DNA of 64,000 nt from Hyphomicrobiales bacterium (GTDB lineage Bacteria; Pseudomonadota; Alphaproteobacteria; Rhizobiales; Rhizobiaceae): the NCBI GenBank assembly GCA_900470965.1, contig UCCS01000089.1, positions 1-64,000 on the forward strand, in the 5' to 3' direction. Made by a program: the position numbers and the translations under genes. Of the stretch, positions 1 through 8,852 are shown one piece after another. The notes under the pieces are model-generated. The model searched no databases. It worked only from the letters and a program-made list of their open reading frames with translations, and was not told where the DNA came from. Positions within the stretch are counted from its first letter, which is position 1. The number at the start of each line of letters is the position of its first letter.

Positions 1-861
1 TACGCGCTCTATCCGCATATGAGCGTTGCCGAAAATATCGGCTATGCGCTGAAGGTCGCTGGCGTGCCGAAAGCCGAACGCGATCGTCGCATCGCCGACG
101 TCGCCAAAGCACTCAGCCTCGAGCCCTTCCTGGAACGCCGCCCAGCCGCTCTCTCGGGTGGCCAGCGCCAGCGCGTCGCCATGGGCCGTGCGATGATCCG
201 CGAACCGAAGGTTTTCCTCTTCGACGAGCCGCTGTCGAACCTCGACGCCAAGCTTCGTATCGCCATGCGTGCGGAAATCCGCCGCCTGCATCGCCGCCTC
301 GGCGCCACCTCGATCTTCGTTACGCACGACCAGAACGAGGCCATGACGCTTGCCGACCGCATCATCGTCATGAATGCCGGCAATGTCGAGCAGGTCGGCA
401 CGCCGGAACAGGTCTATCACTTTCCCGCAAGCCGCTTCGTCGCCGGCTTCGTCGGCACGCCGGCGATGAACCTGCTGGAGGGCCGCGTCAACGAAAACGG
501 CACCTTCATCTATGACGACGGCCGTACCGTCGCCCTTCCGGCCGAGCGTGGCAAGCAGCTCGCCGGCCAGCGTGTCGTTCTCGGCGTACGCGCCGAAGCT
601 GCCCGCCTCGTCTCTCCGGATGCACCGGGTGCGCTTGTTGCGACCGCCGACTTCATCGAAGAACTGGGCGCAAGCCGCGTCGTGCATGCCGACTTCGATG
701 GCCTGCCCTTCGCCGTCGCCATGACCGGTTCGGTCTCGCTGAAAACCGGCGACCGGATCGGCATCGCGATCGATCAGGATTCGATCCATCTCTATTCGGC
801 CGACACCGGCGCAGGTCTCGTCGCGCCGGCTCGCACCGGCGCCAAGACCGTCGACGCCTGA
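1..861 (+). CDS. Sugar ABC transporter ATP-binding protein, UgpC/MsmK type (5' end outside window)
   Basis: Cytoplasmic ATPase that powers import of a carbohydrate or polyol through a CUT1-type permease. The frame is open from base 1, reading YALYPHMSVAENI, so the Walker A region and true start lie to the left. Visible from the ATG at 19: signature LSGGQRQRV near residue 45, Walker B VFLFDEP near 65, D-loop SNLDAKLR and H-loop TH near 102. A C-terminal TOBE/regulatory domain follows from about residue 150, typical of MalK/UgpC ATPases. The substrate cannot be told because the permease and binding-protein genes are not in view. A phosphatase-like gene follows after 11 bases, probably in the same operon. 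Confidence 0.93.
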   Translation, partial: YALYPHMSVAENIGYALKVAGVPKAERDRRIADVAKALSLEPFLERRPAALSGGQRQRVAMGRAMIREPKVFLFDEPLSNLDAKLRIAMRAEIRRLHRRLGATSIFVTHDQNEAMTLADRIIVMNAGNVEQVGTPEQVYHFPASRFVAGFVGTPAMNLLEGRVNENGTFIYDDGRTVALPAERGKQLAGQRVVLGVRAEAARLVSPDAPGALVATADFIEELGASRVVHADFDGLPFAVAMTGSVSLKTGDRIGIAIDQDSIHLYSADTGAGLVAPARTGAKTVDA

Positions 862-872
862 GCCTCGCAGCG

Positions 873-1910
873 ATGAACAGCTTTTCCGATCTCGCCGCCG
901 GCGACCGCAACCTCGTTGCGGTCGCCGTGGAGGCGCTTGCCACACCATCGACCGCCTTCTTCGCCGAGGCACGGGCTGCGCAGCTAACGAAGGCCGAACA
1001 TGACCGGCTGGCGGCAACCCAGCCGGCCCTGTCGACGATCGAAGTGGTCCATATCGAGAGCGGCACTCATATGGGCAACGACCTCGTCGTCGCCGCATGG
1101 AATGCCGAACGGCTAAAGTATCCCGCCCCCTCCGTCGAACTCGTTCGCCAGAGCGGCGCCGATATCCTGCTGCTGACCGAGGCCGATCTCGGCACGGCAC
1201 GCGCCGGCAACCGCCATACCGTTGCCGATCTCGCTCGCGATCTCGGCATGTCCTATGTCTTCGGCGTGGAGTTCATCGAACTCGGCCTTGGGGATTCCCG
1301 CGAGCGCGAATGGCACAAAGGCGAGACGAATTCGGTCGGTTTCCACGGCAATGCGCTGCTCTCCCGCCTGCCGCTCGAGGACGCCGCACTCATCCGCCTC
1401 GACGATGGCGGCACGTGGTGGACGGATGCGAAGGATGGTCAAGGCCGGATCGGTGGACGCATGGCACTTGCCGCGAGGGTCGAAACCGCAGTCGGGCCGA
1501 TCCTCGCCGTCAGCGTGCATCTGGAAAGCAAGACCGATGTCGAGGATCGCGCCAGGCAGACGCGCCGGCTGATCGCGGCGGTAGATAAGCTCGCCGGCAA
1601 TCTGCCCGTCGTGATAGGCGGCGACTTCAATACCAATGTCCTCCCCGCCGGAACGCACCAACCGGAAGCGCACGAGCCGCTGTTCGGCCTGCTTGCGGAG
1701 GCCGGCTATCACTGGGAAACGGCCAATGACTTCGCTCCCTCGCAGCGCTCACGCCCGGACGGAACGCCTCAGCCACCCTTTGCACGCCTCGACTGGCTAT
1801 TTGCCCGCGGCCTTGCGGTAAGCGACGCCGCGACCGTTCCGGCTGTCGATGGCGACGACTTAGCAATCTCCGATCACGAACTGGTCAAGGCGCGTTTTTT
1901 CGCGTCCTGA
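873..1910 (+). CDS. Endonuclease/exonuclease/phosphatase (EEP) family protein
   Basis: Metal-dependent phosphodiesterase/phosphatase fold of 345 residues. From about residue 70 the EEP pattern is visible: VVAAWNAERL, then ADILLLTEAD (metal-binding Glu), the SVHLES strand and GGDFN (catalytic Asp and Asn), ending in SDHELVKARF (catalytic Asp-His). The N-terminal 65 residues lie outside the domain and are unassigned. The gene starts 11 bases after the ABC ATPase gene. Co-transcription suggests it trims a phosphorylated or phosphodiester substrate brought in by that importer, but this is inference. No strong Shine-Dalgarno precedes the ATG at 873, so a later start is possible. Confidence 0.82.
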   Translation: MNSFSDLAAGDRNLVAVAVEALATPSTAFFAEARAAQLTKAEHDRLAATQPALSTIEVVHIESGTHMGNDLVVAAWNAERLKYPAPSVELVRQSGADILLLTEADLGTARAGNRHTVADLARDLGMSYVFGVEFIELGLGDSREREWHKGETNSVGFHGNALLSRLPLEDAALIRLDDGGTWWTDAKDGQGRIGGRMALAARVETAVGPILAVSVHLESKTDVEDRARQTRRLIAAVDKLAGNLPVVIGGDFNTNVLPAGTHQPEAHEPLFGLLAEAGYHWETANDFAPSQRSRPDGTPQPPFARLDWLFARGLAVSDAATVPAVDGDDLAISDHELVKARFFAS

Positions 1911-2476
1911 CCGGCAACCCTTCGTCATGGCATGTCGTCACGCAAGCGCGCGCGGGGTCGGGTCGCATTCATGCTCGCTCCTTGCTCCCGGACGATAAGC
2001 AGCGTCCGCGAGCGGTCATTCATCAGAAACCTTTCATGATGTGTTGCATTCGCGCACTAGCGGGTCTGCTTTAGATATTGCTAACATTCTGGGATTGGCG
2101 GGGGCCGGTTGCAAGCGTCCACGAGGGGACGCCTGCTCAAATGGGATGGCTGCGCGTTGCGTATCTGCGGCCATCCCATACTCGCTTGAATCGAACGCCT
2201 CATCGGCAGCCAAACAGCAACAAATACGTCTCGTAACAGGCCGTTCCGGCTTCGGCGCCGACAGAGCCCCCATGTCTTCCGCCGGCGAGATGAGAATCTC
2301 CTGGAACAATCCACACGACCGGAGAATCCTGTGACGGGCTGTTGACCTTTCGGATTGGCTCGCCCGCGCTCAAGCATGATCCGACATAAAAAAGTCGCGT
2401 CAGTACAATTCCTTTTAGCAAACAACGGAACAGTCGGATCTCGCCATCGTTATGTTCACAGCAAATGGAGGACGAC
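1911..2476. other. Intergenic region with two hairpin-forming inverted repeats
   Basis: No convincing gene. Two inverted repeats stand out: GCGTCC (2115-2120) with GGACGC (2127-2132), and a perfect 10-base repeat ATGGGATGGC (2141-2150) with GCCATCCCAT (2170-2179). Small frames crossing this stretch on both strands have no ribosome-binding site or recognisable protein. It could hold a small RNA or an old repeat remnant. Confidence 0.4.
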
Positions 2477-2929
2477 ATGTCTAACGTGTCACGAACAGGA
2501 ACGGACGAGATCAACAACGCGACAAATCCGAACACGTTCGGGCGATCGGTCGAGAGCAGGGCGCAAATGGAAGATGCTGCGGCGGAAAGTTCAACGCACC
2601 CTACCGGAGAGCCTCTCGGCATCTATCGGCTTGAACCGATCGCAACAGCAGATGATCCGAGATGGGTGAATTCGCCGGGCCATGGCGTGGTGGTAGTCGC
2701 AGCGAGAACGGCAGGTGACGCACGGATCGTTGCGGCCGGGCGCGAACTTGACTTCATGGAGGTTGATGCGGCACCTGCCGAAGATGTCACCACGACAAAT
2801 GCGAGTTCATTTCGTGACGACAAGCTTTACACGGTTGTCGAGATCGATCGGAATCGAACCGATGTTATGCGAGGTGTGATTGAGGGTGAGATTGCGGTGG
2901 ATACGATCCGGCCCGTGCAGCCCGATTGA
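2477..2929 (+). CDS. Conserved-type small acidic protein of unknown function
   Basis: 150-residue soluble protein that I do not recognise. The start is placed at ATG 2477 because GGAGG lies five bases upstream; the in-frame ATG at 2465 overlaps that site and is less likely. The first 45 residues are polar and low-complexity (TGTDEINNATNPN and similar), probably disordered. The middle, from about residue 50, looks like a small folded unit (LGIYRLEPI, WVNSPGHGVVVVAARTAGDARIVAA, then ELDFMEVDAAP). There is no signal peptide or membrane segment. It stands alone, followed by a convergent gene. It could be a stress-type small protein, but nothing specific supports that. Confidence 0.6.
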   Translation: MSNVSRTGTDEINNATNPNTFGRSVESRAQMEDAAAESSTHPTGEPLGIYRLEPIATADDPRWVNSPGHGVVVVAARTAGDARIVAAGRELDFMEVDAAPAEDVTTTNASSFRDDKLYTVVEIDRNRTDVMRGVIEGEIAVDTIRPVQPD

Positions 2930-3015
2930 ACGAAGCGATCCAAGGATTTAGCGATTCTGGTTTTCTGCCGGGCCTGGCTTCCGTCGGGACGGTCACGGCT
3001 CAATAAAGCCCTGGG

Positions 3016-4098
3016 TCAGTCCGCTATTTCACCCAGCGTGTCGGCAACATAGGCGCCGCGCATGCCCATCACCCTCGGTTTTCCCGTCGTCGTATCTTTT
3101 GCGGTCTGGTGTTCAAGTTCGGCATTCAGTTCTGCCCCGACGATCAGGATCGCGACCGAAAGCCAAATCCAGACAAGGAAGCCGATCAACGCGCCGAGCG
3201 TTCCGTAAGTCGCGTTGTAGTTCGCGAACCGGTCGAGGTAGACAGACAAGCCCAGCGACATGAGAAACCAGACAAATGTCGTCACCAGAGCACCCCATGT
3301 CATCCACCTCAGACGAGCCGGCTCACGGCTGGGACCGAAACGATAGATGGCCATGACGGCGGCAACCACCACGGCCAGGAATAGCGGCCATCTGAGAACG
3401 AGCGCCATCTGCTCCTGGAAGCGATCAAGCCAGAGGAAAGACAGCACCACGGGCATCACAGCAACGAGTCCGATGAGAATGATCGCGGTGATGATGGCGC
3501 AGACCGTGAAACAGAGCGCGATCAGGTTCAGGCGGACCAGGCTGCGTTTCTCCCCCTCTCCATAGGCCACGTTCATGGCATCGAAGAGCGCAAGCGTCCC
3601 GCTATGTGTGCTCCACAAAGCGATAGCCAATCCGATGAAAAAAGCTATGCCGAGCGCACTGTCGCGTCGCTCCACGAGAGAACGGATCTGTTCCGAAACG
3701 AGCTCGAAGGCGCCTGGCGGCAGCACCGCTGCCAGTTCGTCCAGATGTTCCGACATGGTGAGAGGATTTGCGAAAAGGCCGTAAAGGGAAACCAATGCCG
3801 CAAGTGCCGGGAACATCGCAAGCAGAAGGTAGAATGTCACCCCGGCGGCGATCAGCATCACCCTGTCCTCTAACACCTCGTGTACGACACGCCAGAATAC
3901 GTCTTTTAACCCTTTCCTTGGAATGGATTCCGGGACCGAGGCCTGCCGCCCATGGCTGTCGCCGCCTGTTGACACATCAGCCTGCACGGCCGCCTCCGGA
4001 CTGATGTCGAAACGGCGCATCGCAAGCAGGATGCCGGCAAATGTAGCGAGCGACAGGATCGCTGTTGATCTCAGGCTGACTTGAAAATTCATGCGCAT
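3016..4098 (-). CDS. YihY/virulence factor BrkB family inner-membrane protein
   Basis: Polytopic inner-membrane protein of the YihY/BrkB (once called RNase BN) family; its molecular role is not established. After about 65 N-terminal residues, one hydrophobic stretch (AILSLATFAGILLAM) precedes the family core. The core begins DVFWRVVHEVLEDR, followed by LIAAGVTFYLLLAMFPALA and at least five more hydrophobic segments, including ALGIAFFIGLAIALWS and YGTLGALIGFLVWIWLSVA. The frame extends upstream to 4377, but that would overlap the divergent gene at 4265. ATG 4098 has GGAGG ten bases upstream and is preferred; ATG 4092 is an alternative with AGAGG. The C-terminus is charged and cytoplasmic-looking. 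Confidence 0.88.
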   Translation of the reverse strand: MRMNFQVSLRSTAILSLATFAGILLAMRRFDISPEAAVQADVSTGGDSHGRQASVPESIPRKGLKDVFWRVVHEVLEDRVMLIAAGVTFYLLLAMFPALAALVSLYGLFANPLTMSEHLDELAAVLPPGAFELVSEQIRSLVERRDSALGIAFFIGLAIALWSTHSGTLALFDAMNVAYGEGEKRSLVRLNLIALCFTVCAIITAIILIGLVAVMPVVLSFLWLDRFQEQMALVLRWPLFLAVVVAAVMAIYRFGPSREPARLRWMTWGALVTTFVWFLMSLGLSVYLDRFANYNATYGTLGALIGFLVWIWLSVAILIVGAELNAELEHQTAKDTTTGKPRVMGMRGAYVADTLGEIAD

Positions 4099-4264
4099 CG
4101 CCTCTCTGCCTCCGTTCGGCATAACGATGAACGCGCGATCACGCCTAAAGGTGCGACATCGCAATTGATATTGTGGACTGATAGGCAACTGATCGTCATG
4201 CAGGTCGCGGGTATATGGAACTTCGATCATCGCCCGTTGTTTCCGTCTGATTGGAGGACGCCAG

Positions 4265-4699
4265 ATGACATCAATGTCAAAAGAAGAGCTATCCAGGCAC
4301 TTGAAGAAGCTGGATTTCTGCATGTTTTCGACACGCGGAGCCTCAAAACGGATGAACACTCGCCCGATGAGCAACAATGGCGACGTCGAATATGACGGTG
4401 ATTCCTGGTTTTTCTCCTATGCGGACACCCGCAAAATATTGGAGATTAGGAAAGACAGCGCAGTGCTGCTGACCTTTACGGCGCCCCCGCACCTGCTCGG
4501 CAAGCCGGGGATCTTCATCGCAATCGATGGTGACGCCTCTCTCATCGAGGACATTTCACAATTCGAGAACCATTGGGCCAAGGGGCTGGAACGATGGTTT
4601 CCCGAGGGCGTGCACACGCCTGGGCTTATCCTCATCAAGGTTGCAGCGCTTTCGGCTCAATACTGGGACGGCGAAGAGAACGGAAAAATCGACCTCTAA
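4265..4699 (+). CDS. Pyridoxamine 5'-phosphate oxidase family / general stress protein
   Basis: 144-residue flavin-binding split-barrel protein of the pyridoxamine-phosphate-oxidase-like group. These often act as flavin- or F420-type stress proteins rather than true PdxH. Visible family features are the N-terminal LSRHLKKLDFCMFSTRG, RPMSNNGDVEYDGDSWFFSYADTRK (the loop usually touching FMN phosphate) and the C-terminal VAALSAQYWDGEENGKI. The ATG at 4265 has GGAGG seven bases upstream, a strong start. It is divergent from the BrkB gene and overlaps only an unlikely long form of it. The substrate is unknown. Confidence 0.85.
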   Translation: MTSMSKEELSRHLKKLDFCMFSTRGASKRMNTRPMSNNGDVEYDGDSWFFSYADTRKILEIRKDSAVLLTFTAPPHLLGKPGIFIAIDGDASLIEDISQFENHWAKGLERWFPEGVHTPGLILIKVAALSAQYWDGEENGKIDL

Positions 4700-4865
4700 T
4701 CTTCAAGCTATGATCTGCTCTGATGCGTGCATAAAAGCCAACGCTCCGTAAGCATGCCCAAGAGGTTATCGACACAAGAAATCACCCTTGCGCGGTCAGG
4801 TGGAAAAGCTGGCCGCGAAAATATTTCAGCTCTCTTCGAGCAACGCCAATTCATGGCAAGACCGC

Positions 4866-6743
4866 CTACAGACGCGCGATTGCTTCTCCAAGCTCCTTTC
4901 GAAGCTTTTCAAGCCGAGTGCGCACCTCGTCGCGTTGCGCCCGTAGCTCTTTGATGGACCGCTCCTGTTCCGTCAGGTCGTGAAGGAACTGCTGCTTGAG
5001 CGGCGTATCACCGACAGAGGCAAGCATTGCGGATATACGCGAAGACTCCGATGTTGCGTCCTCGATCGCCTGCATAACCGTCGACAGGTCCCTTTCCGCT
5101 TCCTTCTGAGCCGTCCTCGCCGTCACAAGGCGCCGAAGCTTCTCGGCAATTTCCGGGGACGGCCCTTCGTCGAGCCATTGCAGGATCACCGTGTCATCGA
5201 TATCGGCAATCGCCTGCGTCTCACTCTCGGTCATGCGCCAGTCGATGGTCGTCGAAACCTTCTTGCCGGCGGGCACGATGACAGTCGCCCGTGCACCTTG
5301 CGGCGTTTCTTCCACATTCTCTGATGGAACGAGCTCCCACTCTGCCATGCCTAGGTCTTCCGCGATGAACGTCCTGTCGACATCCCCGCCCCAGGCAGTG
5401 AAGGTCTTTCTCAAGCGGCGCTCCAGAGTCGCGTCGAGATAACCGTCCTTAACGACAACCGTTCGGAAGGAGCTAGACGTGGTGGTTGCCATTTCCTGCT
5501 CGATCTTCTGATCAGCTGCAAATGTCGCCGTTTCCACTCCGCCGGGCTTCATGTTGCCTATGCGTGCATCGCCGACATAGCGCCCTTTTTCGTCATAGAC
5601 CGCCGCGATCGCCGGCGGCAACGAGCTACCCGTGTCGTTCGTCAGCACCAGCGCGGCATCCGGATGTTGGGCTCCTTCACGATAGAGAGCAACGAATTTC
5701 GCCTCGATCTCGCGATCGAGGATCGGCACGGAAATCGTCTCGCCGTTCTTCAGGTCGTATGCGCCAGGAAGATCGAAGTTTGCGACCACGTCGCCCTCGT
5801 CGGCAGTGGCCGTGACAGTGGCGGCCGGAGCGGCCGTAACGGGTGCAGGAGCCTCGGCGGCCGGCCTATTCAGCAACACACCCTCAACCATACTCCGTTT
5901 GGCGCCTGCTCCGTCCAGAAATGCGGCCGAAACCTCCGGACGTGATGACCATGTTCTTGCGTACAGTCTCTGGCGAAGGGTCACTGGCTTGCCTGATGTC
6001 AGGGATATCGAAACCCCGTGCCAGTCCTCGCCGGACGCGTTCTCCAGCACGGCCCATGCTTGCAATCGCGCTTTGCCCTCGGCGTCGACAATGATCCTGT
6101 AGGAGGGCTTCCAGAGCGGGGCTGCGACGACATAGGAGATGTCTACTGCCGCGGACGCCTTGCCATCGAGCGCAATGGTGACCGTTCGCGTCCCCTGCAC
6201 TCTGTCGCTCGACAGCAGTTCCGCTGCCCGGGCAATCATCTCGGCATCTTTGGCGTCGTCGAGTTTGTAAGCCATGGCGCCACCGATCTCGGCAACGTCA
6301 AACGCGCCGCTGTCAAGCATCACGATCAGCCGAGCGCGCTGCTTCTCCGTCGGAGGTTCTACCCCGACGATGCGTCCCTTCACCCCGTTCGCAGAGACAG
6401 GCGCGCCTCTCAGAGCCCTCAGCACACCCGCAGCCGAATCCAGATCTTGCGGCTTGATCGGCAGCACCTTGAATGTTTCGTCGACCATGCTCGGGCCGGT
6501 GGTCGAAAGCCCCTTCACGGGGGCCGGTCCCGATACGACGAGGGTCTTCAGGAAATCATCCATCTGGTCTGTCGGCACCTCGACGACGGCGTTGCCGTCG
6601 TCCCCGACATTAAGACTGCGCACATATTCGGCCACACCACCGGAGGACAGCCGGATCGACTTGATCGTTCCGCTTTGCGCCAATGCAGTCGTGGAGAGCA
6701 GTACTGCGGTAAACGCCGCACAGACAGCGGATGCGTATTTCAT
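4866..6743 (-). CDS. Secreted DUF4139 domain-containing protein
   Basis: 625-residue exported protein. A clear Sec signal peptide spans residues 1-22 (MKYASAVCAAFTAVLLSTTALA then QS). The mature N-terminus (IRLSSGGVAEYVR) and the central region from about 200 to 520, with VDISYVVAAPLWKPSYRI and LENASGEDWHGVSISLTSG, match the DUF4139 mucoidy-related family. A Pro/Ala/Thr linker near 300 (PAAEAPAPVTAAPAATVTA) separates two parts. The last 110 residues are charged and heptad-like, probably coiled coil. Function is unknown; such proteins are periplasmic or surface-associated. It is transcribed away from the aldehyde dehydrogenase gene, sharing a 225-base upstream region. Confidence 0.85.
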   Translation of the reverse strand: MKYASAVCAAFTAVLLSTTALAQSGTIKSIRLSSGGVAEYVRSLNVGDDGNAVVEVPTDQMDDFLKTLVVSGPAPVKGLSTTGPSMVDETFKVLPIKPQDLDSAAGVLRALRGAPVSANGVKGRIVGVEPPTEKQRARLIVMLDSGAFDVAEIGGAMAYKLDDAKDAEMIARAAELLSSDRVQGTRTVTIALDGKASAAVDISYVVAAPLWKPSYRIIVDAEGKARLQAWAVLENASGEDWHGVSISLTSGKPVTLRQRLYARTWSSRPEVSAAFLDGAGAKRSMVEGVLLNRPAAEAPAPVTAAPAATVTATADEGDVVANFDLPGAYDLKNGETISVPILDREIEAKFVALYREGAQHPDAALVLTNDTGSSLPPAIAAVYDEKGRYVGDARIGNMKPGGVETATFAADQKIEQEMATTTSSSFRTVVVKDGYLDATLERRLRKTFTAWGGDVDRTFIAEDLGMAEWELVPSENVEETPQGARATVIVPAGKKVSTTIDWRMTESETQAIADIDDTVILQWLDEGPSPEIAEKLRRLVTARTAQKEAERDLSTVMQAIEDATSESSRISAMLASVGDTPLKQQFLHDLTEQERSIKELRAQRDEVRTRLEKLRKELGEAIARL

Positions 6744-6968
6744 GTGGCCCCCTCGATATTTAATCCCGCCCGAGAATGAGCGTAAAAAAGGGGCGGCATT
6801 TCGACAGGAAATTGCTTTTGCGTGCGCCGTCGTCTACCCGTTCGGCGAGGCGACCAAATCTCTGCAGGAGATGTCCATCTTCGATGCGATATCGGGCAAA
6901 GATGTCGTGAAAATGAGAAGGCGAACGCCTATATACGTCGCTCGAGTCTGTTTGAAAGGAAATCCGTC

Positions 6969-8492
6969 ATGACTATCAATGGAAGCCTGCTCGTCGCGGG
7001 ATCGGAAAAGCGCGGCACGCGTGGCGAGCTCTACGGCGTCGAGGCAGCCACAGGGACGGCACTGCCCGTCTCTTTCGGTGGCGCCTCCGCCGAAGACGTC
7101 GAAGAGGCAACCAGGCTTGCATGGGAAGCGTTCGCCTCCTACCGGGAAACCGATCTGGAAACGCGCGCTGCCTTTCTTGAAACGATTGCCAGTGAGATCG
7201 AGGCTATCGGCGACGAGCTGATCGTGCGGGCGATGGCGGAAACCGGACTTCCGCGCGGACGTCTCGAGGGCGAGCGCGCTCGCACGATGGGACAGCTTCG
7301 GCTGTTTGCGAAGGAGGTTCGCGAAGGCCGGTTCCAGGAGCTTCGTTTCGACGGCGCGGATCCCTCCCGCAAGCCGGTTCCGAAGCCTGATCTGCGTCTT
7401 CGCAATGTTCCGCTCGGCCCCGTCGCCGTTTTCGGCGCATCGAACTTTCCGCTCGCCTTCTCGGTCGCCGGCGGAGACACGGCGTCTGCGCTCGCGGCAG
7501 GATGCCCTGTTGTCGTCAAGGCCCATTCCGCCCATCCGGGCACGTCCGAGCTTGTTGGCCGCGCCGTACAGCGCGCCGTCGCCAAGGCGGGCCTGCATGC
7601 CGGCACATTCGCGCTTCTCTTCGATACCGGCTTCGAAGTCGGGCAGAAGCTTGTCGCCGATGCCAGAATTCGTGCCGTCGGCTTCACGGGTTCCCGCCGC
7701 GGCGGTACTGCGCTGATGAAGATCTCGTCCGAGCGCAAGCAGCCGATCCCGGTCTATGCCGAAATGAGCAGCATCAACCCGGTCATCTTCTTCCCGAATG
7801 CCCTGAAGACCCGCGCGGCAGAAATCGCAACGGCTTTCGTGAGCTCGCTGGTCCTGGGTGCCGGACAATTCTGCACCAATCCCGGCCTCATTCTCGCCGT
7901 CGACAGCGAAGGTCTGGACACTTTCATTGCCAAGAGCCGGGAGCTTCTGCCCGATGTCGGCGCCCAGACGATGCTCACGGGCTCCATCGCCAAGGTATTC
8001 TGCGATGGCGTCGCCCGGCTGGAAAAGCATCCCGAAGTCCGTCTCGTTGCCAATGGCAAGCCGGGCAGTGAATTCGAAGGCACGGCCGCTCTCTTCGAGA
8101 CGACAGCTGCGGCATTCCTTGCGCATCACGAGCTTCAGGACGAGGTCTTCGGTGCAGCCGGCCTCATCGTTCGCTGCCGCGATCTTGCAGAACTCGAGCG
8201 CGTCCTCGATGGCCTCGAAGGCCAGCTGACCGTTGCCCTGCACATTGCGAGCGAAGACGAGCGGGACGCAAAGCGCCTTGTTCCCAAGCTGGAAATGCTG
8301 GCCGGAAGACTGCTCGTGAACGGCTTCGGAACCGGCGTCGAAGTATCGCCTGCCATGGTGCATGGCGGGCCCTATCCGGCAACGGCCGACGGCAGATCGA
8401 CGTCTGTCGGGACGCTCGCCATCTACAGGTTCCTGCGGCCCGTTTCGTATCAGGATTTCACCAGCAACCTGCTTCCGGCTCCGCTGCGTTGA
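6969..8492 (+). CDS. Aldehyde dehydrogenase (NADP+), alpha-ketoglutaric-semialdehyde dehydrogenase type
   Basis: 507-residue cytoplasmic enzyme oxidising an aldehyde to the acid with NAD(P)+. Members of this subgroup oxidise 2-oxoglutarate semialdehyde at the end of non-phosphorylative pentose and sugar-acid pathways. Visible catalytic residues are Asn159 in GASNFP, the general base Glu265 in VYAEMSS, and the nucleophile Cys302 in GQFCTNPG. GFTGSRRGG is the cofactor loop. ATG 6969 has AAAGGAAA upstream and gives the normal family length; the frame opens earlier at 6822 without family support. It is monocistronic here. A partner pathway that would produce its substrate lies 20 kb away (GMC, lactonase and dehydratase genes), but the link is only inference. 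Confidence 0.88.
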   Translation: MTINGSLLVAGSEKRGTRGELYGVEAATGTALPVSFGGASAEDVEEATRLAWEAFASYRETDLETRAAFLETIASEIEAIGDELIVRAMAETGLPRGRLEGERARTMGQLRLFAKEVREGRFQELRFDGADPSRKPVPKPDLRLRNVPLGPVAVFGASNFPLAFSVAGGDTASALAAGCPVVVKAHSAHPGTSELVGRAVQRAVAKAGLHAGTFALLFDTGFEVGQKLVADARIRAVGFTGSRRGGTALMKISSERKQPIPVYAEMSSINPVIFFPNALKTRAAEIATAFVSSLVLGAGQFCTNPGLILAVDSEGLDTFIAKSRELLPDVGAQTMLTGSIAKVFCDGVARLEKHPEVRLVANGKPGSEFEGTAALFETTAAAFLAHHELQDEVFGAAGLIVRCRDLAELERVLDGLEGQLTVALHIASEDERDAKRLVPKLEMLAGRLLVNGFGTGVEVSPAMVHGGPYPATADGRSTSVGTLAIYRFLRPVSYQDFTSNLLPAPLR

Positions 8493-8708
8493 TGTACCGG
8501 AGCTTGCCAGACTTCATACGGCGGCGTCTCCAAGGGGACCGCCGGAGGGATTGGCAAGCTTCCGCACCGGCTGCAAGCAGACACCAGCTTGACTGATGAC
8601 AGCTGTCTCCAGTTGGCGCGGCGGCGTCAGGTGCGGATCCTCGTTCGCAAGACCGTCATTTTGCCAGTGACATCGGCGCCGTTCTCTGCAAGAAAGAGTG
8701 CTGTTGAG
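8493..8708. other. Leader/promoter region upstream of the thi riboswitch
   Basis: No gene is supported between the aldehyde dehydrogenase stop and the riboswitch. The promoter of the thi operon should lie here, but I cannot place -35 and -10 boxes with confidence. A long minus-strand frame crossing this stretch is only an antisense shadow of thiM. Confidence 0.4.
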
Positions 8709-8788
8709 AGACAGGGGCGCCCGTTCGCAAGAACTGGCTGAGAAGCACCCTTCGAACCTGAACCGGATAATGCCGGCGGAGGGAGTCG
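8709..8788 (+). promoter_or_regulatory. TPP riboswitch (THI box)
   Basis: Matches the conserved thiamine-pyrophosphate aptamer in order: GGGGCGCCC near 8714, CTGGCTGAGA (8735-8743), ACCCTTCGAACCTG (8747-8760), then CCGGATAATGCCGGCG (8763-8778) and AGGGAG closing the stem. About 65 bases separate it from the thiM start, enough for an expression platform. By family knowledge, bound TPP should shut down expression of the downstream thiamine salvage genes. Confidence 0.95.
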
Positions 8789-8852
8789 CTCGGGTCGAAG
8801 CCTGCTTCATCGCACGATCGTTCCCGCGCCTGCCCCGCCTGAAAGGGGTACT

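Noticed and set aside
2041..2334. Small frames on both strands in the 1911-2476 gap
   Set aside because: No ribosome-binding site, no recognisable protein, and they cross two inverted repeats.
4102..4377. Longer N-terminus of the BrkB protein
   Set aside because: It would overlap the divergent stress-protein gene, and the added residues are not family-like; GGAGG supports 4098.
6834..8363. 509-codon minus-strand frame opposite the aldehyde dehydrogenase gene
   Set aside because: Its sequence has no protein-like domain and mirrors the GC-rich codon pattern of the real gene on the plus strand.
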